NCBI RefSeq assembly: GCF_013385145.1
Contig: NZ_JABZEC010000001.1
Span: 62,001 to 126,000, forward strand
Source: Bombilactobacillus apium
Lineage (GTDB): Bacteria; Bacillota; Bacilli; Lactobacillales; Lactobacillaceae
Length of the DNA: 64,000 nucleotides
Direction of reading: 5' to 3'
Below, piece after piece: positions 35,730 through 44,333 of the stretch (its first letter is position 1; each line of letters begins with the position of its first letter). The notes under the pieces are model-generated. The model did no database searches and was not told the DNA's origin. It saw only the letters and a list, made by a program, of their open reading frames with translations. Position numbers and translations under genes: made by a program.

Positions 35730-37143
35730 TTATTTCTTTTGGAGTTTGATAGCTGCTATATTATAACTGCCATCGGAATTATAAACTAGATTTTTGATCC
35801 GAGAATTAATCAAATAGGCTTTTCCATCTTGATATAGAGGAATAACTCCTTATATAGAGGAATAACTCCTTGCTCCTGATTCAAAATATTTTGGGCCTCC
35901 TGTAAATCAGGCCATCTTTATTGGGGGCTGTTGGCGTCAACTCCAAGGCTCTTTTCTAGCAGTTGATCATATTTAGAATTAGACTAGTGACCATCATTGT
36001 AGCTATTGTTGCTCGCGAAAAGAGAAAGGAAGTTAACTGGATCTGGGAAATCAGCAATCCAAGAACTGTTGACAATCTGAAAATCCCCTTTCTGAGAGCG
36101 GTCTAACCGAGTTTATAGGGAACATTATTAACTGTAATCTTTAAATTAGGTAATTTTTCCAATTCACCTTGAAGAAATTCGTTTTGTTTCTTAGAAACAT
36201 CGACATCGTCGCCCAATAGAGTGAAGTGCAGCTTCTTTCCTGTTTGTCCAGTTTCAGCAAGACCTTTGCCAGAGAGTTTTAACTTGTTTTAAATCAGGAG
36301 ATTGATACTTAGCAGCGGCGACTTGGGTTTGACTGGCAAAATCTTCTTGCGGTTTTGCTGGATCAAAGGTCATTCCAGCTGCAGTCACAGGTCCAATAGC
36401 GGTTGTTCCGTTACCGATTATTTTTTTGGTTAATTGCTGTCGATTAATGATTAAAGCCATGGTTTGCCGAATTTTTTGATTTTTAAATAAGGGATATTTG
36501 GCTTGATTCAACTCTAAGAAATAAACAGAGTTTGTTTTTTGAATCCGATAAGCCGCTGAATTTTTCATTTGCTTAGAAGTATCGTCGTTTAATTCAGCTT
36601 ATGATCTTGGTAAAGATTTAAAGCTATTGAGGAGTCCCTTAACCACTTGATATTTTAATTTCTTAACTTGGACATTTTTGACATTCCAATAACCTTCATT
36701 CTTGACTTCCGTTCAAGAACTATCGTCATTATGCCAATTGTTGAGCTTATAGGGATCATTGAAAACAAGGGTTTTGAACTTGTGCCATATTTTTTACTCC
36801 ATTTTTCGACCACTTTTTGGTCTTGGGGATAAAAAGTTTGGAAAGGCATTAATTTAGAAAAATAGGAAATCGTCAAGTGTTACTTGGAGCGTATATTTGT
36901 TAAGGGCTTTGATGCCTAAGCTGGAAACGGATTTTTACCAGCGGTAATTTCTTTGGCATTCAGAACACCTTCTAGAATGTAAGAGTATTGCGATTTTGTT
37001 TTGGGATCCACGGTCCGCCGGCAGCCGTAGACAAAGTCGTGGGCGGTAACGGGATCGCTATTACTCCGCTGAACCTTTTCCGGAAAGGTAGTTATTCCAA
37101 TGACGGTTACGGTTGCCGTGGTTAAGATTTGTTTCAAATGCAT
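35730..37143 (-). pseudogene. Degenerate oligopeptide-binding lipoprotein gene (oppA-like)
   Basis: Remains of an OppA-type peptide-binding protein on the minus strand. Recognisable pieces lie in different frames: an N-terminal signal-like start followed abruptly by SDPVTAHDFVYGCRRTVDP (a region normally over 100 residues into the protein, so there is an internal deletion), then YFSKLMPFQTFYPQDQKVV, then a 104-codon piece with NQKIRQTMALIINRQQL, and a C-terminal piece PLYQDGKAYLINSR. Frameshifts, stops and a 20-bp tandem duplication separate them. No lipobox cysteine remains. The gap of about 1.4 kb contains no other gene. The loss looks fairly recent because the pieces are still well readable. 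Confidence 0.88.
35832..35871. repeat. 20-bp perfect tandem duplication in the oppA pseudogene
   Basis: The 20 bases at 35832-35851 are repeated exactly at 35852-35871. As 20 is not a multiple of three, the duplication shifts the frame just before the C-terminal PLYQDGKAYL segment. Confidence 0.95.
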
Positions 37144-37285
37144 TGGCTAGCCCTTATTTATTAAAATTAGGCTATATTTTACTATGAAAAAGATTAAAAG
37201 TAAATATATATAAGAAAATAATTAAAATTAATCAATTTTATATTGAGGATGAAAGCTAATAGACAACTTAATCATAGCTAATTTT

Positions 37286-37325
37286 AATAAAAAAACGTCC
37301 TCTTCCCAAAAAAAGAATGAGGACG
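37286..37325 (-). terminator. Terminator of the DUF3290-DUF421 operon
   Basis: On the minus strand CGTCCTC pairs with GAGGACG, followed by TTTTTTTATT. It lies about 60 bases beyond the DUF421 stop. Confidence 0.85.
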
Positions 37326-37385
37326 GTAAAAAGAGTAATTTTAGAAATGTTTGCAATTTAAAAGACTAATAAAGAAATGGGGACC

Positions 37386-38021
37386 TTAACGTTTACCATA
37401 AGTGCAGACCTTTAAATGATCATCTTCAACGTAAGCAATGTAGATATCAGAGAGATTCAGATTTTGTTTCTCCACCTGATTTAAAATCCAATCTTCAGTT
37501 TTTTGGGTGTATTCTAGTGCTAATTGATCAACCTCCCCATCCATAATTACCGGAAATTGTAGTTCAGAGTCAGTTTTTAAGGTGAGTGTCAGTTGGCCAT
37601 TTTGTTCCCAAATAGCTCGATCAATTTCATTGAGATCGTTAACGCCGGCTTGGCGAAGTTTAAAAGCTAAATCATGAGCTGAAAGGCCGTTACGAACGGC
37701 TTGATGTGGGAAAACTTGTCCCTTGGAGATAATCACGGTCGGTTTACCATCGACGAATTGTTTGATAAGGGAATTATGATTAGTTAAAAATTTGGTTGTA
37801 AAGACAACTAAAGTCCAAATAATAAGGACAATTAAAAACTGAATGACACTAATTTCTTGATTGTAGAGAACCCCACCAATGATTCCCCCTAAAACGAAAT
37901 TTTGGATTTGATCAATCACATTACTAGGGGCTAAATTAGACTTGCCTAAAAGATTAATTTGGATAATCATAGTAATAAAGCCCATCAGTAATTTCAGAAA
38001 GGTATTTAGGTAGAAAGACAT
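37386..38021 (-). CDS. DUF421 (YetF-like) membrane protein
   Basis: A 211-residue protein of the DUF421 family. The N-terminal third has three hydrophobic segments (about 5-25, 39-59, 60-80) with the family stretch NVIDQIQNFVLGGIIGGVLY. The soluble C-terminal part (about 90-211) contains GKPTVIISKGQVFPHQAVRNGLS-type sequence and a LRQAGVNDLNEIDRAIWEQNG segment typical of the family. Function is unknown; Bacillus relatives are linked to spore and envelope phenotypes. It follows the DUF3290 gene by 10 bases. Confidence 0.88.
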   Translation of the reverse strand: MSFYLNTFLKLLMGFITMIIQINLLGKSNLAPSNVIDQIQNFVLGGIIGGVLYNQEISVIQFLIVLIIWTLVVFTTKFLTNHNSLIKQFVDGKPTVIISKGQVFPHQAVRNGLSAHDLAFKLRQAGVNDLNEIDRAIWEQNGQLTLTLKTDSELQFPVIMDGEVDQLALEYTQKTEDWILNQVEKQNLNLSDIYIAYVEDDHLKVCTYGKR

Positions 38022-38031
38022 GGCAAAGCTC

Positions 38032-38481
38032 CTATTTTCGAATAATTTTAATTTCTGGGTTAGTTAACTGGACACGTTCCAGTTTGAAGCTGGAGTTATC
38101 TGAATTGAGATCGACTTCGTAAATTTTGTTTTTCAATCTTAGAAGCATTCCATTTTTAAGATCTGTTGAATTGGAATAAATTTGTGAAGGTGAGAGTTGA
38201 TACTTGGAAGCGACCTGTTTGATAAGATTGGCGACTTGACCATTGTGTGCTAAAATATTACGATTATTGGACCACTGATTATATTGGATGGTTACCGTTA
38301 AAAGTAAACCTAAAATCATAATAATTGTCAATTCTCGGTATTTGCCATCATCTCGATGGCGCAAAAACAGACCGAGAAAAACCACGGCACCAATAATTAG
38401 AACGAAACTAATTCCCAAAATGATAGTATTAACTTTATTGGGCTGGCGGGTTAAATATTCGTAAGTATAAAAATTTGTCAT
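38032..38481 (-). CDS. DUF3290 membrane protein
   Basis: A 149-residue protein with two membrane segments (about 19-41 and 51-67) and an extracytoplasmic or cytoplasmic soluble tail of about 80 residues. The opening MTNFYTYEYLTRQPN and its coupling to a DUF421 gene match the DUF3290 family of lactobacilli. No catalytic residues are evident. First gene of a two-gene leftward operon, with GGAGG before the ATG and a shared divergent promoter region with the Nudix gene. Confidence 0.82.
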   Translation of the reverse strand: MTNFYTYEYLTRQPNKVNTIILGISFVLIIGAVVFLGLFLRHRDDGKYRELTIIMILGLLLTVTIQYNQWSNNRNILAHNGQVANLIKQVASKYQLSPSQIYSNSTDLKNGMLLRLKNKIYEVDLNSDNSSFKLERVQLTNPEIKIIRK

Positions 38482-38521
38482 AAAAATTCCTCCGGTGACT
38501 TCTGCGGTTATTCTAGCATAA

Positions 38522-38550
38522 CTGTTAAAAAGAGGGTTAAGATATATAAT
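38522..38550 (+). promoter_or_regulatory. Candidate promoter of the Nudix gene
   Basis: Consensus TATAAT at 38545-38550 with a poor CTGTTA 17 bases upstream. An extended -10 in the opposite direction (TGC-TAGAAT, minus strand 38518-38510) may serve the DUF3290 gene. Confidence 0.5.
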
Positions 38551-38582
38551 GTGGACTTTAAACGAAGAGAGGGGCTTAGTCG

Positions 38583-39131
38583 ATGGAACTAAAAGAAAAA
38601 TTGATTCAAAACCAACGAATTTTTACAGGTCGAATAATTAACTTAGACTTGGAAACTGTTCAATTACCCAATCAACACTCAGCTCAAAGAGAAGTAATCC
38701 ACCATCATGGAGCCGTGGGGATTTTGGCCATCCGAAAACAAAAGATTCTTTTAGTACAACAGTGGCGGCAGCCCTTACGTCAAGTTACTTGGGAAATTCC
38801 TGCCGGGAAGATTGAAATTCAAGAGACCGATCTCTCCCAAGTAGCGGCAAGAGAACTCAACGAAGAAACGGGTTACCAAGCGGCCCAATTGATTAAAATC
38901 GGCGGCTTTTATTCCAGTCCTGGTTTTGCAGATGAATATTTAACTCTCTTTTGGGCTAAAGGATTAGCCCCGGTCATCCAGAAACGTCCCTTAGATGCAG
39001 ATGAGTTTGTCAATGTGCGCTGGCTTTCTTTATCTGATGTAGAGGAACAAATTCAACAGGGGACCATCTGTGATGCCAAAACATTACTGGCAGTTGCTCA
39101 CTGGCGCCAGCAGTTAGCAGGAGGAAACTAA
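38583..39131 (+). CDS. nudF: Nudix hydrolase, ADP-ribose pyrophosphatase type
   Basis: A 182-residue Nudix protein. The Nudix box covers GKIEIQETDLSQVAA then RELNEETGY (about 78-102). The surrounding QQWRQPLRQVTWEIPAGK and GGFYSSPGFADE segments are those of ADP-ribose pyrophosphatases. It would cleave ADP-ribose to AMP and ribose 5-phosphate. It leads a run of closely spaced genes through mnmA. GAGAGGGG lies before the ATG. The exact substrate is inferred from family. Confidence 0.92.
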   Translation: MELKEKLIQNQRIFTGRIINLDLETVQLPNQHSAQREVIHHHGAVGILAIRKQKILLVQQWRQPLRQVTWEIPAGKIEIQETDLSQVAARELNEETGYQAAQLIKIGGFYSSPGFADEYLTLFWAKGLAPVIQKRPLDADEFVNVRWLSLSDVEEQIQQGTICDAKTLLAVAHWRQQLAGGN

Positions 39132-39134
39132 TTT

Positions 39135-39317
39135 ATGACGACCAAACCTAGTCCAGAGGGCGAGTTATATCGGCGCTCCAACGCTTCAGAAAGTTCCGAT
39201 CAAGATGACCGAGCGCGGCGAATTCAATCGCGAAAATGGCGTTGGCGGTTAGATGAAGCGCTTATTATTGTTGGAGTTTTAATTATTGCCACTTATTTAA
39301 TTTTATTTTTTGTGTAG
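39135..39317 (+). CDS. Small tail-anchored membrane protein between nudF and mtnN
   Basis: A 60-residue protein I cannot name. The first 38 residues are polar and strongly charged (RRSNASESSDQDDRARR, then RKWRWR), followed by one hydrophobic helix (about 40-60) reaching the C terminus. This predicts a tail anchor with the charged part in the cytoplasm. It lies three bases after nudF with AGGAGG upstream, and 15 bases before mtnN. The good ribosome site and tight packing support a real gene. Confidence 0.75.
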   Translation: MTTKPSPEGELYRRSNASESSDQDDRARRIQSRKWRWRLDEALIIVGVLIIATYLILFFV

Positions 39318-39332
39318 GAGTCGAGATAGATA

Positions 39333-40022
39333 ATGAAAATTGGCGTTATTGTTGCGATGGCTGAAGAAATGGGTCTCTTGGAAGAGTCTTTACTGGAAAC
39401 CCAAACTACCGAAATTGCTGGAATTAAGTTTATTTCCGGTCACTATCACAATCATGAGTTGGTGATGGCACAAAGTGGAATTGGGAAGGTTCAAGCAGCC
39501 TTAGTAACCACTTTACTATGTGATCAATTTACTCCTGATTTGATTATCAATACTGGTTCGGCTGGGGGAATTGGCAGCGGTTTGCGAATTGGTGATCTTG
39601 TCGTTGCTCGCAAGGTTGCTTATCATGATGTTGATGTAACGGCTTCGGGTTATAAGCCCGGACAACTTCCCCAGCAGCCCCGCTATTTTGACAGTGACTT
39701 ACAGGTTGTGAAGCAGATTATGCATGCTAGTCAAGCAATAAAGCAGCCTGCACATACCGGATTAATTGTTTCCGGAGATCAATTTATTGCTGATCGTCAA
39801 GAAATTGCGGCTATTTTAGTTAATTTTCCGGAAGCTTTAGCTGCGGAAATGGAAGGAGCTGCGGTTGGTCAAGTCGCTAGTCAATTCCAAATACCTTTTG
39901 TTGTGATTCGAGCAATGAGTGATGTCGGTGATGAAAATGCAGCCGTTTCCTTTGACCAATTTGTAGTTGAAGCAGGTCGGCGTTCGGTACAAATGTTATT
40001 AAACTTTATGGATCAAAATTAG
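39333..40022 (+). CDS. mtnN: 5'-methylthioadenosine / S-adenosylhomocysteine nucleosidase
   Basis: MtnN (Pfs), 229 residues. Visible are the N-terminal GVIVAMAEEMGLL, the catalytic-loop ASSOCIATED segment NTGSAGGIG (about 72-80), SGDQFIA (about 150) and AEMEGAAVGQVA (about 173-184) with the nucleoside-binding Met-Glu. It hydrolyses MTA and SAH, feeding methionine recycling and LuxS-type metabolism. It ends four bases before the cysteine desulfurase gene. Confidence 0.96.
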   Translation: MKIGVIVAMAEEMGLLEESLLETQTTEIAGIKFISGHYHNHELVMAQSGIGKVQAALVTTLLCDQFTPDLIINTGSAGGIGSGLRIGDLVVARKVAYHDVDVTASGYKPGQLPQQPRYFDSDLQVVKQIMHASQAIKQPAHTGLIVSGDQFIADRQEIAAILVNFPEALAAEMEGAAVGQVASQFQIPFVVIRAMSDVGDENAAVSFDQFVVEAGRRSVQMLLNFMDQN

Positions 40023-40034
40023 GAAGTGACTAAA

Positions 40035-41174
40035 GTGGAAGCTGTTTATTTGGATAATGCGGCGACAACACCGATGGATCCTCAAGTGATCTCCGTAATG
40101 CAAAAGCAAATGACGCAAACTTTTGGGAATGCTTCAACTCCCAATTATTATGGGCATGCTGCTCGAGCCGTATTGGACCAAGCTCGTCAAACAATTGCCC
40201 AGAGCATTCATGCTCAAACAGGAGAGATTGTTTTTACCAGTGGTGGCAGTGAAGGCGATAATACCGCGATTATTTCGACGGCACTTTATTACCAAAAAAA
40301 CGGTCGACATATTATTACAAGTCAAATTGAACATGAGGCCGTTTTGAAATCTTTACATTATCTAGAAGGTTTGGGTTTTGAGGTTACTTATCTGCCGGTT
40401 GATGATCAAGGGCGAATTACTGTGAGCCAAGTCCAGCGGGCCTTGCGACCGGATACAATTTTAGTAACAATTATGTTCGTTAATAATGAAGTCGGAGTAA
40501 TTAATCCGATTGCCGGAATTGGCAATTTGTTGCAGGATCATCAGGCTATTTTTCATACAGACGCAGTTCAAGCCTATGGAACCCAAATAATTGATGTTCA
40601 AGCTTTAAAGGTTGATCTACTAACCACGTCGGCCCACAAACTTTATGGACCAAAAATGTTAGGTTTTATCTATGAACGCCAAGAAATTCAAGTTCCGCCT
40701 TTAATTCATGGGGGGGATCAAGAAAATAAGCGGCGAGCAGGCACCGAAAATGTTCCAGCAATTGCCGGTTTTGCCCAAGCAGTAAAAATAAATCAGGCCC
40801 TTTTAGACCAGCAAGGAGCTGCTCAGTTAACCGCTAAAAAAGAACTCTTGCTCCAAGAATTAAGACAAAATCAAGTTGAATTCCAGGTTAATGGGCCACA
40901 GCCGCAGTTGGCGAGTCCTAATATTATTAATTTGTGGTTTCCCCATCAAGCTACAGATATTTTACAAATTAAATTAGATTTAGCCGGTTTTGTCGTTTCT
41001 GGCGGGTCTGCTTGTACAGCGGGGAGTCTAGAACCCTCGCATGTCTTAATTGCGATGTATGGTGCAGATTCTCCCCGAGTTCGAGAATCGATTCGGGTTA
41101 GTTTTAATAAATTTAATACTGCGGCGCAAATTAAGGCTTTTGCTCAATCGATTGCCCAAATTACTTTGGCTTAG
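40035..41174 (+). CDS. Cysteine desulfurase paired with mnmA
   Basis: A second NifS/IscS-type PLP enzyme, 379 residues. It shows YLDNAATTPMDP at the N terminus, TSGGSEGDNTA, the PLP lysine in SAHKLYGPKML and the active cysteine in SGGSACTAGSLEPSH. It is clearly different in sequence from the thiI-linked copy. Position before DUF1831 and mnmA matches the YrvO-MnmA pair, which provides sulfur for tRNA 2-thiouridine. I chose the GTG at 40035 because AGGAAGTGA precedes it by five bases; a GTG nine bases earlier overlaps that site. Confidence 0.93.
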   Translation: MEAVYLDNAATTPMDPQVISVMQKQMTQTFGNASTPNYYGHAARAVLDQARQTIAQSIHAQTGEIVFTSGGSEGDNTAIISTALYYQKNGRHIITSQIEHEAVLKSLHYLEGLGFEVTYLPVDDQGRITVSQVQRALRPDTILVTIMFVNNEVGVINPIAGIGNLLQDHQAIFHTDAVQAYGTQIIDVQALKVDLLTTSAHKLYGPKMLGFIYERQEIQVPPLIHGGDQENKRRAGTENVPAIAGFAQAVKINQALLDQQGAAQLTAKKELLLQELRQNQVEFQVNGPQPQLASPNIINLWFPHQATDILQIKLDLAGFVVSGGSACTAGSLEPSHVLIAMYGADSPRVRESIRVSFNKFNTAAQIKAFAQSIAQITLA

Positions 41175-41185
41175 GAGGAACAATT

Positions 41186-41524
41186 ATGGCTCAAACAGCA
41201 CAAATTTTAGGAGATTCAACTAAATATCAAGTACATCCCCAAGTGAAACTGTATACTTTAACGGATTTAAATTTTCAGGAATCGCGACAACATAATTATA
41301 CTTTGTTGCGTCCCTTAAGTGGTAATTCTCCCTACGCCACTAGTTATCAATTGAAATTAAAAATAATGCAAGATTTAAAAAATTTACGATTGGATGTTGT
41401 TGATGCCAGTGGCTTACACACTTTAAATATCTTTAAACTGCCTCAGGCAGAAGCAATTATTGAACAGTATCACTACGTAATGCAGGAATTAGTTACAAGA
41501 GAAGTTTTACAAGTTCTAGAGTAA
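41186..41524 (+). CDS. DUF1831 protein of the tRNA thiolation operon
   Basis: A 112-residue soluble protein recognised as DUF1831 from its size and its position between a cysteine desulfurase and mnmA in lactobacilli. It has no cysteine, so it cannot itself carry persulfide sulfur. The sequence alternates short strands (KLYTLTDLNF, TSYQLKLKIM, LRLDVVDASG) with a C-terminal helix (about 85-112), suggesting a small alpha/beta adaptor. GGAGGAAC precedes the ATG, 11 bases after the desulfurase. Function unknown. Confidence 0.8.
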   Translation: MAQTAQILGDSTKYQVHPQVKLYTLTDLNFQESRQHNYTLLRPLSGNSPYATSYQLKLKIMQDLKNLRLDVVDASGLHTLNIFKLPQAEAIIEQYHYVMQELVTREVLQVLE

Positions 41525-41544
41525 TTTATGAAAAGGTGAAGTAG

Positions 41545-42660
<1,116 letters not shown>

Positions 42661-42708
42661 AAATAAAATACGATGTGAAGCAAGAGATGATGAAGAGCGG
42701 CGATCAAG

Positions 42709-42751
42709 GTCTCTATGAAAAGTTAATTTTAATTTTCATAGAGGCTTTTTT
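42709..42751 (+). terminator. Terminator after mnmA
   Basis: GTCTCTATGAAAA pairs with TTTTCATAGAGGC (13 bp, one G-T pair), followed by six T. Confidence 0.93.
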
Positions 42752-42997
42752 GGATAAAGTAAAGTTATCTGCCTTCTGGGGTCCAGCTAGAGAAAACTCA
42801 TCAAGTAGTGAGCTATTTGAGCTTTATTTTCTTTTTATTACAGAAAAATATGTAAAACGCCTATCAGAACTATCTTTTAACAGACTTTTACTCTAAAATA
42901 AAACTATTACAATAAAGTTAGATAAATGGATCGTTTAACTGTTGGACTTAGTGATCTTAGTCAAGATAGGGTTAATCTTAAAGGGGCAACATAAAGA
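42752..42997. other. Intergenic stretch without recognisable gene
   Basis: This A/T-rich stretch follows the mnmA terminator. A reading frame from within mnmA runs to 42896 but has no homology I recognise and crosses the terminator. TTGGAC and GATAGG 17 bases apart near 42943-42971 may be the weak promoter of the phosphatase gene. AAAGGGG near 42980 is its ribosome site. I see no RNA gene. Confidence 0.5.
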
Positions 42998-43654
42998 ATG
43001 AAATTTTATTTTGTACGTCATGGTAAAACGGAATGGAATTTGGAGGGGCGTTATCAAGGAGCTCAAGGAGATTCGGCGTTACTACCGGAAAGCTATACGG
43101 ATATTCATCTCTTAGCGAATTTCTTAAGCAAAGTCAAGATTGACCATATTTATTCTAGTCCCATTCGGCGAGCGTATTTAACGGCGCGGACCTTAGCTGA
43201 TGATTTGGGCGGACAGATCCCGGTAACGACCAATCCCGCTCTCAAGGAATTTGATTTAGGCCTTTTGGAAGGGCAAAAATTTGTTGATGTGGAGGCTCAA
43301 TATCCAGAATTGATTTGGGCCTTTCGTCATGACCCTAGTCAGTATAATGCACAAGTGATCCAAGGAGAAAGTTTTCTGGAAGTTATTGCTCGTACTAATC
43401 ATTTTATTCAGCAGTTAGCGCAAAAAGCGACTCCCACGGCTAACTACGTGATTGTTAGTCACGGTGCTGCGCTCACGGCAATGATTAAGTCACTGTTGTC
43501 AGTTTCTTTGCAGGATTTACGCAAGGATGGGGGACTTTCTAATACGAGTTTGACCACCGTGGAAACAAACGATCACGGACAAACTTTTCAGTTGTTAGAT
43601 TGGAATAATACTAGTTATTTAAAACGTGATTTAGATCAAAATGATACTATCTAA
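42998..43654 (+). CDS. Histidine phosphatase (phosphoglycerate mutase) family protein
   Basis: A 218-residue enzyme of the histidine phosphatase superfamily. The phosphohistidine motif FVRHGKTEWN is at residues 4-13, the catalytic Glu lies in LKEFDLGLLEG (about 85-95) and the second His in IVSHGAALTAM (about 151-161). It is too divergent from glycolytic GpmA, so it is a small-molecule or sugar-phosphate phosphatase of unknown substrate. It leads a short operon with a TPR protein and recD2. Confidence 0.9.
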   Translation: MKFYFVRHGKTEWNLEGRYQGAQGDSALLPESYTDIHLLANFLSKVKIDHIYSSPIRRAYLTARTLADDLGGQIPVTTNPALKEFDLGLLEGQKFVDVEAQYPELIWAFRHDPSQYNAQVIQGESFLEVIARTNHFIQQLAQKATPTANYVIVSHGAALTAMIKSLLSVSLQDLRKDGGLSNTSLTTVETNDHGQTFQLLDWNNTSYLKRDLDQNDTI

Positions 43655-43667
43655 TTAGAGGTAAATC

Positions 43668-44333
43668 ATGGAAAAAGAAGCGGAGAAGTTGTATCAGGAG
43701 GGGCACAAGCAGGCCTCTGTCAAGTTATTAGCCCAAAAATTACAAAAAGATATGCAACATTTAGACTGGTTTTTACAATTATCGGGTTATTTAAGTGCCG
43801 GTGGTGATTTGCCACAGGCGGAGGCTTTGCTCTTGCAGGCTCGAGAATTATTTCCCCAATCAGAAGAGATTTCCTACAATTTAGCGGTAATTTATTTTCA
43901 GGCGGGCAAGTTTTCCCAGGCACACCAGTTTTTACAGCAAGTTAAACAACCTCAATTGCAGTCAGATGCTTATTATTTACTGGCCCAAGAAAAGCGGCAA
44001 GAAGATAAACTTCCACAAGCTCTAGTTTATGCATTAACGGCAATTGATTATAATCCGCAATTAGCTGATAATTACTTACTAGCAGGTGACTTATTATTAC
44101 GGCAGCATGACTTGAAGACTGCTCAAAATTATTATCAAAAAGCCGTAGATTTGCAGGGAAAAGCAGCTAATTATTTTAAATTAGCTCTCGTAGAATTGGC
44201 CTTGGATCAACCTCAATATCGAGCTCATTTTGAAAAAGCCCGGCAATTAGATCAAGTTTATTTTGAAAAACATCAAACTCAAGTGGCAGAAATTGAACGT
44301 TATTTAAAATCACAATCAAGGGATGCAAAATAA
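43668..44333 (+). CDS. TPR-repeat protein upstream of recD2
   Basis: A 221-residue soluble protein made of degenerate tetratricopeptide repeats: helices such as LPQAEALLLQARELFPQSEE (about 38-57) and YFQAGKFSQAHQFL repeat at about 34-residue intervals. TPR proteins are interaction scaffolds. The partner is unknown. GAGG is just upstream of the ATG, and the gene overlaps recD2 by 11 bases, a conserved neighbourhood in lactobacilli. No signal peptide or membrane segment is visible. Confidence 0.88.
   Translation: MEKEAEKLYQEGHKQASVKLLAQKLQKDMQHLDWFLQLSGYLSAGGDLPQAEALLLQARELFPQSEEISYNLAVIYFQAGKFSQAHQFLQQVKQPQLQSDAYYLLAQEKRQEDKLPQALVYALTAIDYNPQLADNYLLAGDLLLRQHDLKTAQNYYQKAVDLQGKAANYFKLALVELALDQPQYRAHFEKARQLDQVYFEKHQTQVAEIERYLKSQSRDAK

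Noticed and set aside
36254-36568. Independent 104-codon gene
   Set aside because: It is a middle piece of an OppA-like protein flanked by other pieces in different frames; treated as part of one pseudogene.
42925-42993. 22-codon frame before the phosphatase gene
   Set aside because: No ribosome site and no features; length is compatible with chance.
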